64,000 nucleotides of DNA from Nothopassalora personata (lineage: Eukaryota > Ascomycota > Dothideomycetes > Mycosphaerellales > Mycosphaerellaceae): positions 4,030,001-4,094,000 of the forward strand of contig CM066293.1 in NCBI GenBank assembly GCA_033816765.1, in the 5' to 3' direction. Both the position numbers and the translations under genes were made by a program. Positions 12,570 through 25,441 of the stretch are shown piece after piece. The notes beneath the pieces are model-generated. The model saw only the letters and a list, made by a program, of their open reading frames with translations. It did not search any database and was not told the origin of the DNA. Position 1 is the first letter of the stretch. The number at the start of each line of letters is the position of its first letter.

Positions 12570-13019
12570 CGGATTACGTAATAGCGTAGCATGCCCCTAC
12601 CGAATGCTTACCTAGGTGGTTACTAGTACTGGTTTTCGGTTATATGTAGGGTCATCGGACCTTTAGTGTAACCTTAATAGTACTGCTCTTACTACTTATA
12701 AGACCGGTCTCGGCGCTACTACCTTGTAACGGTTATAGGGATATACGCTAAGAGGCATACTTGAGCGTAGCTCTCTACCTACTACTTCCTCTCTTTTTCT
12801 TTAAATACTAATACTATTACTAGAGCTACTAACACATTAGACGGTTCTTTAGCCTCTCTCTCTTTACGACCTTAGCCTTCTTTAAAGCCCTACCCTAACA
12901 CTAAGCTTTTAAAGCTTACTAACACTCTAGAGTAGCACTACGAGATAGCTAGCTCTTACGATCTTACTAATAGCGAATCCTAGTTATTATAGCTTCGGCT
13001 AGTCTATCGTTACGCCCGG

Positions 13020-13979
13020 TTAGCTCGAGCACAGCGCTCACTAGTACTATTACTAGGCTTACCCGCCTACCTTAGACCTTATTCGAGTCCCTTCGCCTAC
13101 CGGATAACGTTAAGTATGTCCTTACTAACACGAACACGCCGAAGTCCGCCGCTAATATTATGTTCCGAGAGCTTAGTCCTTAGAAGCGGGTCGAGGTATT
13201 AAAGGACTTCTATAAGGGCTTCGAGAAGGTGTTCGAAGACTACTCCGTCTAGGTTAACCTGTTTTTCGAGGAAGTTAAGAGCGGCATAGGCAAGAGCTAC
13301 TAGGATGAATTCCTTAGTAATAAGAAGCTCGATGTCTTGTTTCCTATCGTCGGTAAGATTCGTAAGACCGGTTTAGAGATTCGTAACCGAGAGAAGACTC
13401 TTCGAGCTACGCTTACCCGCTACTAGCTACAGTAGATGGATAATAAGATTCTTAATCGACGCGTTATCTCCGAGCTTTGTAGTACTAATAGCGGGCGCCG
13501 CCAGTTTACGGCCTTTATTAATAAGTACCTAGATTATAGTAGGGCTGTTAGTAGAATTTAGAGGGTACTAATCTAGCGTATAAGGATCGGCCGTAAGGGC
13601 ATAGATCGTAAGCGAATTCTAGAGCCTAGTAATCTTACCCGGTGCGATAGGGAGGCTAAAGCACGCAGTATTGATCCGTAGTCGGCTAAGAGTAGGGAGA
13701 TTATTAGAAGACACCGCCTAGCCGTCTATAAGGATAGCCTTCTATACTTTATAGAGGGTACTATTACTAAGAAGTCCGCGTCCCCGGAGGATAGCATAGC
13801 TTAACCTAGACTATCTAGCTAATAATAGCCTTAGCTACGTTAGCTACCGGGTAGTAAAGGTAAAGGACGTATAAAGAGTACTACGCTAACTCTACTAGCC
13901 TCTACCTAGCCTATAGTCCTATCGAGAGGCGGTCGTAAGTCGAGTCGACTTAAGTAGCTCCGCATAGGCGAGAGCATAG
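13020..13979 (+). pseudogene. Family E ORF3, N-terminal part, cut by the nested insertion
   Basis: From about 13020 one frame contains only TAG/TAA stops and includes NTPKSAANIMFRELSP (about 13130-13180), a Lys/Arg/Glu-rich helical stretch, and KGKGRIKSTTLTLLAS near 13855. It ends at 13979, where the other copy's LTR begins. The rest of the same frame is at 2880-5003 on the minus strand. The upstream start is not resolved; the stretch 12570-13020 is probably leader. Function unknown. The basic, helical character would fit a nucleic-acid-binding or structural protein, but that is inference. Confidence 0.55.
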
Positions 13980-14372
13980 TAATGTCTACTAACTACCCTA
14001 TGTAGGCCTATCTAAGTTGTAGTGGTATAGAGCGGCGCTTATGTAAGTAGAGGTATTTACCGGTCCCGGGACCGTGAAATTAGGTCACGTGACAAGTAGC
14101 GTAGTAGCCGGATAAAACAAGAGGATTGGCGGACCTAAACCCCTATACCCTCTACTCGAGAGGTATAAATTGAATTGTTGCCTTAATGCTACGCTTACAA
14201 TGCTTAACTGCGTAGTATATATCTTAATAGCTATACTAGTCCCGTTAGCTCACCTAAATGTCTAATTAAACCTAAATGAAATAGGGGCAAGTTAGACCTA
14301 AGGAACCCTCCCTCTAAACCTAAGGTTAATATAACTAAATCTAAGGTTAACATAACTAATTAGTCGTCAATA
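13980..14372 (-). repeat. Family E LTR, 3' LTR of the full unit
   Basis: 393 bases, from TAATGTCTAC to GTCAATA on the plus strand. Contains the family palindrome at 14055-14080 and an intact GTCACGTGAC. A purine tract (GGGGAGGA on the minus strand) follows at 14373-14384. Confidence 0.85.
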
Positions 14373-14864
14373 TATCCTCCCCTATTACGAACCTGTCCTT
14401 AGGTTCTAAAGTAGTAAGCCCGGGCATTATAGGTAGCTTAATTAGTCGCTATGAGCTAAGGTAGTCTTATAGTAGTACAGTAGCTCACCCTACTATTTAG
14501 CTTAATATATAAGATGTTAGGCAGTCCTAGGGCCTACTAGCGACAGTTTATAAAGATCGAAAGGATCCTTCTAATAGAGACCGTAATAATGACGTTAATA
14601 ACCGCGACTCGCATTCGTCGTACTACACTAACGTATACTACGAAACTAGCGAGGGAATGGACAGCTATGTTAGTATTAATCGAGCGGGCTAGATAGTCGA
14701 ATAACGTAAACGCTACTTATAAGACAAGTGAGCGTTAGTACTAGTAACCTAATAAATCTAAAGACGAATCCACCGCGTAGCTAGAAGGTGAGTTAAGGGA
14801 AGATAAGTAACTATAAGAAACAAGTAAGATCTAAGGACTAGAAGCACCTATACCCGAAGCATTA

Positions 14865-17845
14865 GAACTAGAATTAGAACTAGAATTAGGACTAGAATCC
14901 TATAGGCTATAGCTATAGCCGGAAATCAACTAGAAACTAGAAGCCTATAGACCTACACTAACCACTTAGTTCCACTTAGTCTTACATAACTCCTTTATCT
15001 AGACCCACTCGTTGTCGTAGCTAATACTAGTCTTACTAGACGCGTCCCTAAGTAGCTAGTTAGTGAAGTTCCTATAGTAGTTGCGGAAGAAGCTCTTATT
15101 AGGCCCTTCGCTTATAAAGCACATCTGCTCGAGAGTAGTAATTAAGCTAAGCTACTTATCTATTAATTTCATAGCTCGGACACGCTAATTATGTATCTTC
15201 TTATAGAAGAGCTCCGAGTCTAGGCGGACCGTAGTATTAAGCTACATTCTAGCATTAAGGATGACTTTGTTGTCGTTCTAAGACTTTAAACCCGCTAGGG
15301 CATCGGACAGAGGGCTAATGCTACTAAGGTGTACGGCCGTAGGAAAAGGATAGCCGGGTACTAGGCGTCGATACTTAAATCCTACAGCGCTCTCACTTAG
15401 CGTCTTAAAGTCACGATAGAGGTCTATTACCTAGTGCATGCTCTAGCTTCTCTAGAGTTTAAGATAGTCATCGTCGCGGATCTTGATAAAGTAAGGGTTA
15501 ATCTAACGTAGTGTCCTCTTATGTACGGCCTACCTTATTAGAACGCCTACAGTAGTTACCCGCATTTGCCTAGCGCTTAGGTCCTCTCTAAACCAGCTAA
15601 TGCTGTTCTTACTTAGGTAATTCTAGACCCCAACCGAGAAGAAACGCTTAAATTGGCCGTCTTCTATATAGTCGTTAATCTAGCACTACTAGATGAACTC
15701 TCTAGCATTCCCTTTCTTATAAAAACCGTATAAAAACTCCGGCCTACTAGTGCCCTCTAAGTTAAGAGAGTATAGCATATTGAGCCGGTTACTAGTCTAG
15801 TAGTTTTCAATTTCGAGGTTTAAGTCGACCCTAGTATACTATACTATAGTGTTCGCGTCACCCCCCTAATGAGCCCTATTAAAGCTAAAAATCGTAGGCC
15901 TAGGGAAGGAGATGAACCGAGTGCAGTGTTAAGGGTATAGCGCTACTTATAAGAGCTATAGCCCGGGGTCTTATCGCATGATCTGTTAGCTTAGAGAATA
16001 CTACATGTTCTAGTAGACGCCGCCGTTACTAACCTTATTCAATTCTCGTAGGTACTATCGGTACACGTCGAATTCTCGACTTATTATTTCTCTAACTAAT
16101 TTAACCCGCGGTACTAGTTTAGCGTTATTATACTAGTATAGTATGTTACTATTAATGTAGGTACCGGTACTATTAAGATCGGCTTAGTTAGCTTCATTAA
16201 TGCCGAATTTGTCGAGGATCTAGTTGTAGTTAGCATGCGTAACGATGCTACTCGTAGTACCGACTTTACCTCGAACACGGAGGTAGCTAAGCGGGTTAAT
16301 AGTCTTCTAACTACGCTTATTAGGGCGAAACCACGACCCATTCTTCACCTTAATAGCTAAAAAACTCTTACCTTTAAAGAGCTAGTCTTAGACCTTAAGC
16401 GCGCGCTTACATAGGGTATTAGTAGTAATACCGGGATTCGTAACGAAGTAGAGAGCCTTATAGTAGAAATCTCGAACATACTAATCGCACATTATAGCGC
16501 TAACCTTACTATCCCTCTTAAGAACGTCCGAGACAGCATATTCGAGCATCTTAAGGCCCGCTATCCGGTACTTAGGTAGCTAGTTAATGCTATCTACATT
16601 AATCGAGTTTCTAAACTTAATGCTATAGTACCGCTCATTGTAGGTGCAGTTAGCGCGCTTAATCCGGAGGGCCTCGTCTTCTTATAGGATCTAATCCTTA
16701 AAGACTAATACATCCCTAATTATAGCCGAAGGTAACATAGTAAGTATCGGATTGCTATTCTTAGTTAGGGCCGGAGTAGATCGTAGGGTACTAACCGGTA
16801 TACCTAGCGGACTGCCCTCGCGTATAGGTACGCTATCTAGCGTTCTGTTAGGCGAGGATCGAGTAGGCGTAGTTATGCCCTTACCTATGCTCTCGCCTAT
16901 GCGGAGCTGCTTAAGTCGACTCGACTTACGACCGCCTCTCGATAGGACTATAGGCTAAGTAGAGGCTAGTGGAGTTAGCGTAGTACTCTTTATACGTCCT
17001 TTACCTTTACTACCCGGTAGCTAACGTAGCTAAGGCTATTATTAGCTAGATAGTCTAGGTTAAGCTATGCTATCCTCCGGGGACGCGGACTTCTTAGTAA
17101 TAGTACCCTCTATAAAGTATAGAAGGCTATCCTTATAGACGGCTAGGCGGTATCTTCTAATAATCTCCCTACTCTTAGCCGACTACGGATTAATGCTACG
17201 TGCTTTAGCCTCCCTATCGCACCGGGTAAGATCACTAGGCTCTAGAATTCGCTTACGATCTATGCCCTTGCGGCCGATCCTTATACGCTAGATTAGTACC
17301 CTCTAAATTCTACTAATAGCCCTACTATAATCTAGGTACTTGTTAATAAAGGCCGTGAACTAGCGGCGCCCGCTATTAGTACTACAAAGCTCGGAGATAA
17401 CGCGTCGATTAAGAATCTTATTATCTATCTACTGTAGCTAGTAGCGGGTAAGCGTAGCTCGAAGAGTCTTCTCTCGGTTACGAATCTCTAAACCGGTCTT
17501 ACGAATCTTACCGACGATAGGAAACAAGACATCGAGCTTCTTATTACTAAGGAATTTATCCTAGTAGCTCTTGCCTATGCCGCTCTTAACTTCCTCGAAA
17601 AACAGGTTAACCTAGACGGAGTAGTCTTCGAACACCTTCTCGAAGCCCTTATAGAAGTCCTTTAACACCTCGACCCGCTTCTAAGGACTAAGCTCTCGGA
17701 ACATAATATTAGCGGCGGACTTCGGCGTGTTCGTGTTAGTAAGGACATGCTTAACGTTGTCCGGTAGGCGAAGGGACTCGAACAAGGTCTAAGGTAGGCG
17801 GGTAAGCCTAGTAATAGTACTAGTAAGCGCTATACTCGAGCTAGC
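14865..17845 (-). pseudogene. Family E ORF3, full length, RIP-mutated, function unknown
   Basis: The only uninterrupted copy of the third frame, roughly 1,000 codons on the minus strand. The N-terminal part (as at 13020-13979) passes without a shift through RIGESIGKGITTPTRSS at about 16860-16900 into the C-terminal part (as at 2880-5003). Stops are TAG or TAA, as expected if Gln/Trp codons were hit by RIP. It lies 3' of pol in the same sense, where some LTR elements carry env-like genes. I see no signal peptide, membrane helix or furin-like site, so an env role is not supported. I do not recognise the family. Confidence 0.6.
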
Positions 17846-18295
17846 CGGGCGTAACGATAGACTAGCTAAAGCTATAATAACCGGGATTCGCTATTAGTAA
17901 GATTGTAAGAGCTAGCTATCTCGTAGTACTACTCTAGAGTAATAGTAAGCTTTAAAAGCTTAGTATTAGGGTAGGGGCTTTAAAGAAGGTTAAGGTCGTA
18001 AAGAGAGAGAGGCTAAAGAACCGTCTAATGTGTTAGTAGCTCTAGTAATAGTGTTAGTATTTAAAGAAAAAGAGAGGAAGTAGTAGGTAGAGAGCTACGC
18101 TTAAGTATACCTCTTAGCGTATGTCCCTATAACCGTTATAAGGCAGTAGCGCCGAGACCGGTCTTATAAGTAGTAAGAGCAGTGCTATTAAGGTTACACT
18201 AAAGGTCCGATAACCCTATATATAACCGAAAACCAGTGCTAGTAACCACCTAGGTAAGCATTCGGTAGGGGCATGCTACGCTATTACGTAATCCG

Positions 18296-18321
18296 ATTTA
18301 CCGGTCCCGGGACCGGTAAAT
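18296..18321. repeat. Family E palindrome, pol/ORF3 junction (full unit)
   Basis: Perfect 26-base palindrome, identical core, partner of 12544-12569. Confidence 0.9.
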
Positions 18322-18439
18322 GTAACTCTACTAACTAAGGTCTAACTAAGGTAAGAATACCCTATAAAGTGAAGTCTAGATAACCGAATCGGCTTAATAA
18401 ACTAAAGGGTATGTGCAACACATGCCTAAGGAAAGTAAA

Positions 18440-21400
18440 CTCTATACGCTATTACTAACTAATTAGTTCTTAGCCTTGATCCTACTAAACTGTAAAATTT
18501 CGGCTATAGAAAGGTTATAAGGCCTAACCTATAGCTTCTTAGATTCCGGTTTAGGATACGATCCCTTTTTATTAACTCCTATAGGTAGTACGTCTTCGTC
18601 GGCGATAGGCTCGATCTCGTTCGAATTACTACTATCTTCGCTATTAGCGACGCTATTAGCAACTTCTCCCTCCCCTATTACGAGATCGGTCCCATTATCT
18701 AAGTTCAGTACTCCTATGTTATCCGGGCGAAGCTCTAGAACTAGCTTAAGGTTTTCTCGTACCTAAACACCCTTTATTAGCGTACTATTAAGTTCCTTAA
18801 GAATATAGGTACTAAACTCCCTAGAGACACTAGACACCCGATATAGACCTTACTATCGGTAACCGATCTTACGTAAGAAGTTATCCTTATATAGCTTATC
18901 GAATCTTATGATAAGGTCGCCCTTCTAGAAACTAATAGAGTTAACATTCCGGTAAGAATTAAAGTAGTCCTTACTAAGTTCTCTTAGTCGCTTCCTTCGA
19001 GTATGTAGCTCTTCTAAACTAAGGTCTCGAGCCTAGAGTTAACGCGCACGTATAGTAAGTAGGTCCTTAGTCGTTCTTACCGATCCCTATTAGTAATTCG
19101 CCTACGTCGGGTACTTAACCTTAATTAGTAGAATCGTGCGATAGCTATATAGGACCTAAGCTAGCGTTATTCTAGTAGTACGATAGGTCGTGGTCCTATT
19201 AGCCTATAACATAGCGGGTACCTATTACTCCCATCCGCGGTATGTGTTCCTTATAAGCTTTACTAACGCTATAAGAATCGGACGGTATCTAGCCTCGACC
19301 GGAGCATTAGACTACGGATAGTACGGTAATATTCGGATCCTTCGAACACTAAGCCCTACGAGTAACCGCTTAACCTCAGCCGCATAAACCGTAGCGTTAT
19401 TAAGCACAATTTTAGCATAGTAGCCGTGCCTATAGAAGACATCTTCGTATAGAAACTTAGTAACCGTCTTAGAGCTAGGAGGTGCCCTCGTTACTCTAGC
19501 CTCGATCTAGTTACTAAGTGCTTCGCGCGTAACTAGGAGGTATCTATTTTTATGTACCTAGACGGGGTCCGAGTACTACTTCTTACTAATAACCTAAGGG
19601 CTCGATAAGTGAAGCTCACTAGCGCGCTAGTTGCCTTCGCGAAACCTACAAGGAGTATAACTTCGAACCTACGTAGAGACATCGGCGAAGCACCCGTCCT
19701 AGTAATACCGATCGGAAATAAGGTTATACACAACCTTAGCGCTGCGATAACCGTGTCTTTTATAGCATTCTATAACGATCTCCTTCTAAGCCTTATTATC
19801 GTTAATTATAAGTTATAACGGTACTCCTCGGCGCTTCTAGAAGAATAGTAATTAGTCTCGGATAAAGAAGTTAACGCTCTTCTTTACTAGCCGCCGGTAC
19901 TTAGTACGGGTAACACTATCGGGTTAGGTCCTAGTTTCTATAACCTAAGTAAGCTATTAAGAGCCCTTAGAATATTAGTCCCCGAGATGTCGTGCTTTCT
20001 AGATTTTAACTGGATATATGTCGACCGGCTCTAGGTACCCGAATAGCTTATTATTAATCATCCGGTCGACTTCGTCTTCGTTAGCTTCTCTAGGTTCCTA
20101 AGGTGTAGAGGGCCTGCGAGACAGGGCATCTAGGCTAGTATGCCTAGCTCCCGTAACGTGCTTTACTTCGAATGTGAATAGCCTAATCTATGCGACCTAC
20201 CGGGCCATTGCCGAGTTCGGTAGGTCCGAAGCCGGCCGGTTAAGCTACTATATAAGTGTCTTAGTATTAACCTTAAGGATAAAATCAACGCTAGTAATAT
20301 ATCTCTAGATCTTCTTAAGCCCCTTAAGGACCCTAAGGCATTCCCGCTTACTAGCATTATATCTAGATTCTAACGCGTTCTAGATTCTACTCTTATACCG
20401 CACTAGGTGACGCCGTCGAGTACTGTCTATTAATTCTTAAGAAACGATACATCCCTATCTAGTACCGCTAGCATTAACTAAGATAAAGATAGACCTAGCA
20501 CTAGGTAAGTAGTAGAGGGTAACTAAGGCTAGAGCCTACATAAGATATCTAGTAACCTCTTCTTTCGAGAATTGCTTATTCTCTATCTAGGTGAACTCGG
20601 CGCCCTTTTTTAGCAGCTTATACATTAGTCGAGCGATAATAACGAACTAGGGAATCTATATTCGGAAGTACACATACAGCCCTACATAGGTACGGACCTC
20701 CTTAATATAGGTGGGCGTAGGCTAGTCTAGGATCTTAGCTATAACCTTTAGGTTAGGATAGCGACTATCCGGGCTAGTAACGTACCTAACAATCTTAAGC
20801 TTTCTATATAACTATTAGGATTTGCCTCTAGTAACCACCGCACTAGCTCTCTCCAGGTTAGTAAGAACTAGATCTAGGAAGACGATGTGCTTAACGACCT
20901 ATCTCCTTAACCTAGGCTCTACTTCGGCATTCCTATAATCCTTAGTTAGTCCCTTAATACCGATGTCATCGAGAAACGGCTTTACTCGATGCGAGATATA
21001 ATTAAGTAGAATCTTTATTACCGTACGTATAAACTAAGTAACCGAATTAGTAGCCCCTTAAGGTAGAGTCGTGTTGCGTACTAGGCTAAGAGGGGTTATA
21101 AAGGCTATTAAGTCCCGGTAGGACTCATCTAAAGTAATCTAATTATAACCTAAAAACAGGTCTATAAGTGAAGCGACTCGGTAACCGGTAAAATCCTCTA
21201 AGAAGCTATCCGTGTCCGGTGGAATGTTAGCATCGCGTATAGTAACCTCGTTTAGGAGCATAGCTAAGTTAATTAACCGATATAGCACATCGCCTCTAGA
21301 GGCATTAACCTTCTTTACGACTAGGAACTAGCTATTAGAGTATGCCCCTTATAAGTATTCTAGGATGTTGTTCTTAATCCGGGCTCTAATTATGCGCTTA

Positions 21401-22135
21401 ACGATTGCCCTAAGACTTAGGTGCAACCGGATAGGGCGTACCTACTATAGCCTATAAGGGACCGTGTTAATCTTCTAAGGTGGCATAACGTCGTGCCTAA
21501 TTTGCCTTATGTAACTGAAATCCTAAGTAAGGACTACCTCCCGGTTGTAGAGCATCTTATCGAATAAGGCCCTTTCTATTAGTAATAGCTTAATGCTAAC
21601 CTTAATTAAGGTAAGTCGTTCTAGAGTAATTCGGCTACCTCGCTTAATACTTGAGAATTTCTTAGTTAAGTACTTCCTATCGAACGGTCCTTATCCTTTA
21701 GGTATCTTAGATTCTAGGTACAGTACCCTACGCTTCCATTCTATATCTCCCTTAACTCGTGATTCTAGGCGTTTGTGAACGCTCGCGTCTACTAGCTTCT
21801 TCTTGTCCGCCTTACGCTTATACATCGTAAAGACCTGCGGCATCCTAATATTAGCTATATATTAGCCTACTTATTACTTTCGTGCCTAAGCATTTAATGC
21901 AGATTGCCTTAGGATCTCGGAAGGCCAATCCCCTTAAACTAAATAAACGTTAGTAATAGAATCTCCCTTAAACGCGCCTATTCCAATTTCTACAACTCGT
22001 TCCTTTACTCTAGCAGTCCTAAGCAATCCTAATAAGTAAGCTGTATAGTTACTAGGCGTTAGAGCCTTGCCGGGTCCCTATAGATGCGTCGTGCCTTCCT
22101 ATAGCTACGTTATGTCGTAGTCGTATCCGTTTTCC
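18440..22135 (-). pseudogene. Family E pol in the full unit, RIP-mutated
   Basis: Mirror image of 8730-12420. The RT box FLDD is intact at 20965-20976 on the minus strand. Same domain order: RT, RNase H, integrase. Stops are again TAG/TAA. Short open stretches in this region are fragments of this frame or of its shadow strand and are not separate genes. Confidence 0.8.
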
Positions 22136-22146
22136 TTACTATAGCT

Positions 22147-22172
22147 ATTTACCGGTCCCGGGACCGGTAAAT
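22147..22172. repeat. Family E palindrome, gag/pol junction (full unit)
   Basis: Perfect 26-base palindrome. As RNA it could form an 11-base-pair stem with a CCGG loop. It contains no CA or TG dinucleotide, so RIP could not alter it. Confidence 0.9.
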
Positions 22173-22179
22173 TAAAGTC

Positions 22180-25100
22180 CGAGGTTTTTCCGAGATAGTA
22201 CGAGAACCTTACTAATTTTATTAAATCCGGCTTTAGTAAATCGGTAGGTTAAGCGCCGTAACTTAACCTACCCTTCTATTTCCCGACGCTTTTAACAGTT
22301 CTTAAAGGGTCTTACACCTGTCCGAGCTAACTAGGGTAGTAAACATAACACTTTTACCTTTACGGCTAGCAATAGTCCCCTCCTATAAGCTATTATCGCA
22401 GTTACGGGCAGTAAGTCGCACCTTACGGGCCTACGGACGTCCTAGGATTGTTAGTGAGTTTAGATCCGAGGAGATAAACATGTCTATTTAGTAGTAAACC
22501 CTAAATACCTAAACATCTAAATTGCCTACAACACCTTTAAACTAGGCCCGCCCTCTAGCACCTCGAAAGGTAAGCTAAGTACTCGATATTACCGGTAACC
22601 TAAATCTATAAGCGTTCCTCTAGCCGATGATATTTACCTCGGAACCCTCGTTAATTAGGTACCTAATCTAGTTCTTATTTATCCCGAACTCCGCTACTAC
22701 CTAAGGACTAGGGACTATAGCAAAGTTGTTAAGGACACTAGAGAGCCCGATTTTCTTAACGTCCTTATAGAGCTTAGTAGTAGGAACCGCTCCTTTAGAG
22801 TAAAGCATAGTTAAATACACTCCGACATACTAGGCCTAACTATCTTCGCGGAAGACCTCCTTATTATACTTAGGTTTATCTTTATAGGTAACTACTTGTC
22901 TAGTGCGAACCTTAGGGTCCTTTCCTACAAGGCGTCGTACTATAGCGAGCTTCTCCTAAAGAGCGGGGGTGTTAGTAACGCGACCGAAGAGGGTAGCCTC
23001 AAACTAGCGACTATATCGAAACCAATCTTAGGCGTTCACATTAGGAAACGTTATCTAGAGGATCTAATTAATCTAGTAGATAATACCCTCTTCCTTTATA
23101 ACCGGGCTATTACTAGCTAAACTATATTGTCGGACGTAGTTATTAATCCTTATAGTCTTAGCATTCTATATACGCTTTCTTTATGCGAAGGGGGCGTTCA
23201 CGGGACTAATAGGCATATCCTTAGGCAGTCCTTTATTAGTATCGTTCCCTAATCTGTTTACTTAGGCATTATTTCCCCTTCCTAGGGTTACCCCGGATTT
23301 AGCTAATAATTAAGTTTCGCTTATTTAAGCACTAACTTTATCAATTATTTCAACCTCCTACTAGTTAATCTTAGCTTACCGGATCTCCTATTCTAATTAT
23401 AGGCGAACTTTCTTAGTAGCCTTAGCTCGGGCTCGTAGATCCTAGGCTAAGGACCGGGTCCTCGGGTGCGGATTCTTTAGAATACCTACGGGTACCTTCC
23501 CTTTTACTTTGTTAGACTACATAGGATAGGTAGATACCTCGTTTAGCTCGCCTAAGTCGACCGCCTACTCCACTTCACTTTCTCCGAATGAGACCTAATA
23601 TGTACTAGTAGCCTTCTCTATTTAGCTAGACCGTACGTCCTAAGGGCTATACTCTATTAAATGCCTAAAGTTAGGAGGGGGCTTAGAATGATTAGGAGGC
23701 GTAACCTTTGTTACCCTAGTGTAGTCCCTACCTATCTATTACTTACGTAGTGTAGAAATCTTATACTAGTTGTTAAACTCGATCGGCCTATAATGTTCTT
23801 CGAGTAGAGGGAGTATATAGAGTAGTTTCGGTTTACTATAGTCCCTCCGAAAGTTGAACTTAGTAGAACGCGGATCGCCTTCTTTCCCTAGATACTACTA
23901 GTTATTCGGGGCAAGGTGTACGTAGCCCCGAGATATTAAGGACCTTATCGCCCTATAGTTACTAGCCTAGTACTTCGAACTACTACAGTTATAGTAACAA
24001 CTATCTATCGCTTTAGACTGTTTACAATTCTACGATAGGGGACGCTATATTACGTAAACCTACAGTTTAGTGTCTAGGTCGTGCCTCTCCGGTTATATAG
24101 AGCGTTAATTCTCGCTCGGGTAGAAGGTACCCGCGTCCGCGATGCGACCGCGCTAGTATACACGTATACTTATTTTAGCTACCTTCTAGATAAGGTTATT
24201 ATTAATAACAGTCCTAGAAGTAGCCTTCTTAAGCGTATTAATCTTAGGCTTAAGGCGCGGCATTTGCTTTACGACTAAGCGGTATAGCTAAGGTAAAGTA
24301 AGAGGGAAATCTATATGCATAGCTTTCTATCCCTCCTTACTATCTACGATACTAGTAGCTTTATCGAGGATCCTCTAAAAGTCCCTAAACTTCTTAGGTT
24401 ACTTTAGGTAAAGCCCGCAAGCCTTATAGACCGCTTTCGCGACTCCCTCTAGCAATCCCTAAAGGAGGAGGCGACTCCGGGAGCTATTATCTAAATCCTT
24501 AGGTTCAATTAGGTCACTTAAGGATATAAACAGGCGGATAAATTCCTTTATATCTTGTTCTTTAGGCCTCTTGCCTTACTACGCCCTAATAATCTCCTTA
24601 AGATATTCCCGACTCCCTAACATCGAGTAGGCGTTAAACCTTAAGAACTCTAATAAGAACGCCCTCCTAAAACGTGCCTTGTTAGTAAGCTACCTAGGCA
24701 GCCTCATAACTACGCGCCGGATAGTAGTTTCGCAATTGCGCTTAAACCTACCCTAGAAATCATCCTTCTTAATAGATGCCCGAGGCGGATACTAGTCTAT
24801 TAGGTCGCTAAACCGCTCCTAGAACTTAGTAGCATTAGTGCCATTAAAGAACGGATTCTTAGCACCTCCTAGAGGTAGAAAGCGAGGGCTAGCGTTTTCT
24901 ATTGCTACTACTAATCGTCTAAAGAGGGCAGTTATAGCATCTATTCTAATTGTACTGTTCGTTCCTATACCTATACCCAATTTAGCGGCGCTAGTTCCGC
25001 TTCTCCCTTCCTTACTAGATTTAGGTGTTTCCCCTTCCTCCGATTCCTTTATCCCCTTATAAGGGACAGAATCCCTATAGACCCCTTCCATTTTCGTAGG

Positions 25101-25180
25101 GTTTATAGGCTATTCGTAGCCTCTACCTATGTCGGTAAAGGTGCTAAGTTTTTCTAGTAATGCAGCCGTATCTATTGTTA
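22180..25180 (-). pseudogene. Family E gag-protease in the full unit, RIP-mutated
   Basis: Mirror of 5690-8690. The start codon of the sister copy reads ATA here, so translation could begin only downstream; the longest surviving piece is 24819-25091. The zinc knuckle lies at about 23957-24007 on the minus strand. The frame is interrupted by TAG/TAA throughout. Confidence 0.75.
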
Positions 25181-25441
25181 CGTAGTACTTACTTTAGAGT
25201 ATACTAATACTAGTTATTACCTAATAGGACCTTATAACCGTAATTGTTGCTAAATACCTTAGACCTTAAGTATTTTCGACCTTAGTCGACCTTAACTGTA
25301 AATCTTAACCTTAAACCTTAACCTTAAATAATAACCTTAATCGTAAACCTTAGACCTTAAACCGTAATTTTAACCTTATAAACTGGATGCTAATACGCCA
25401 CCGGGTGTACACTTAATACCCCCCCTCATTAACTACTAAAA

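Larger units (their letters stand above)
5004..13979 (+). mobile_element. Family E 5' fragment: 5' LTR, gag-PR, pol and front of ORF3
   Basis: Same gene order as the full unit but on the plus strand. It ends inside ORF3 at ATAG (13976-13979), next to the 3' LTR of the other copy. From about 5004 inward it forms the left arm of the inverted repeat. The right arm is about 16886-25833; paired positions add up to about 30,865. Confidence 0.85.
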
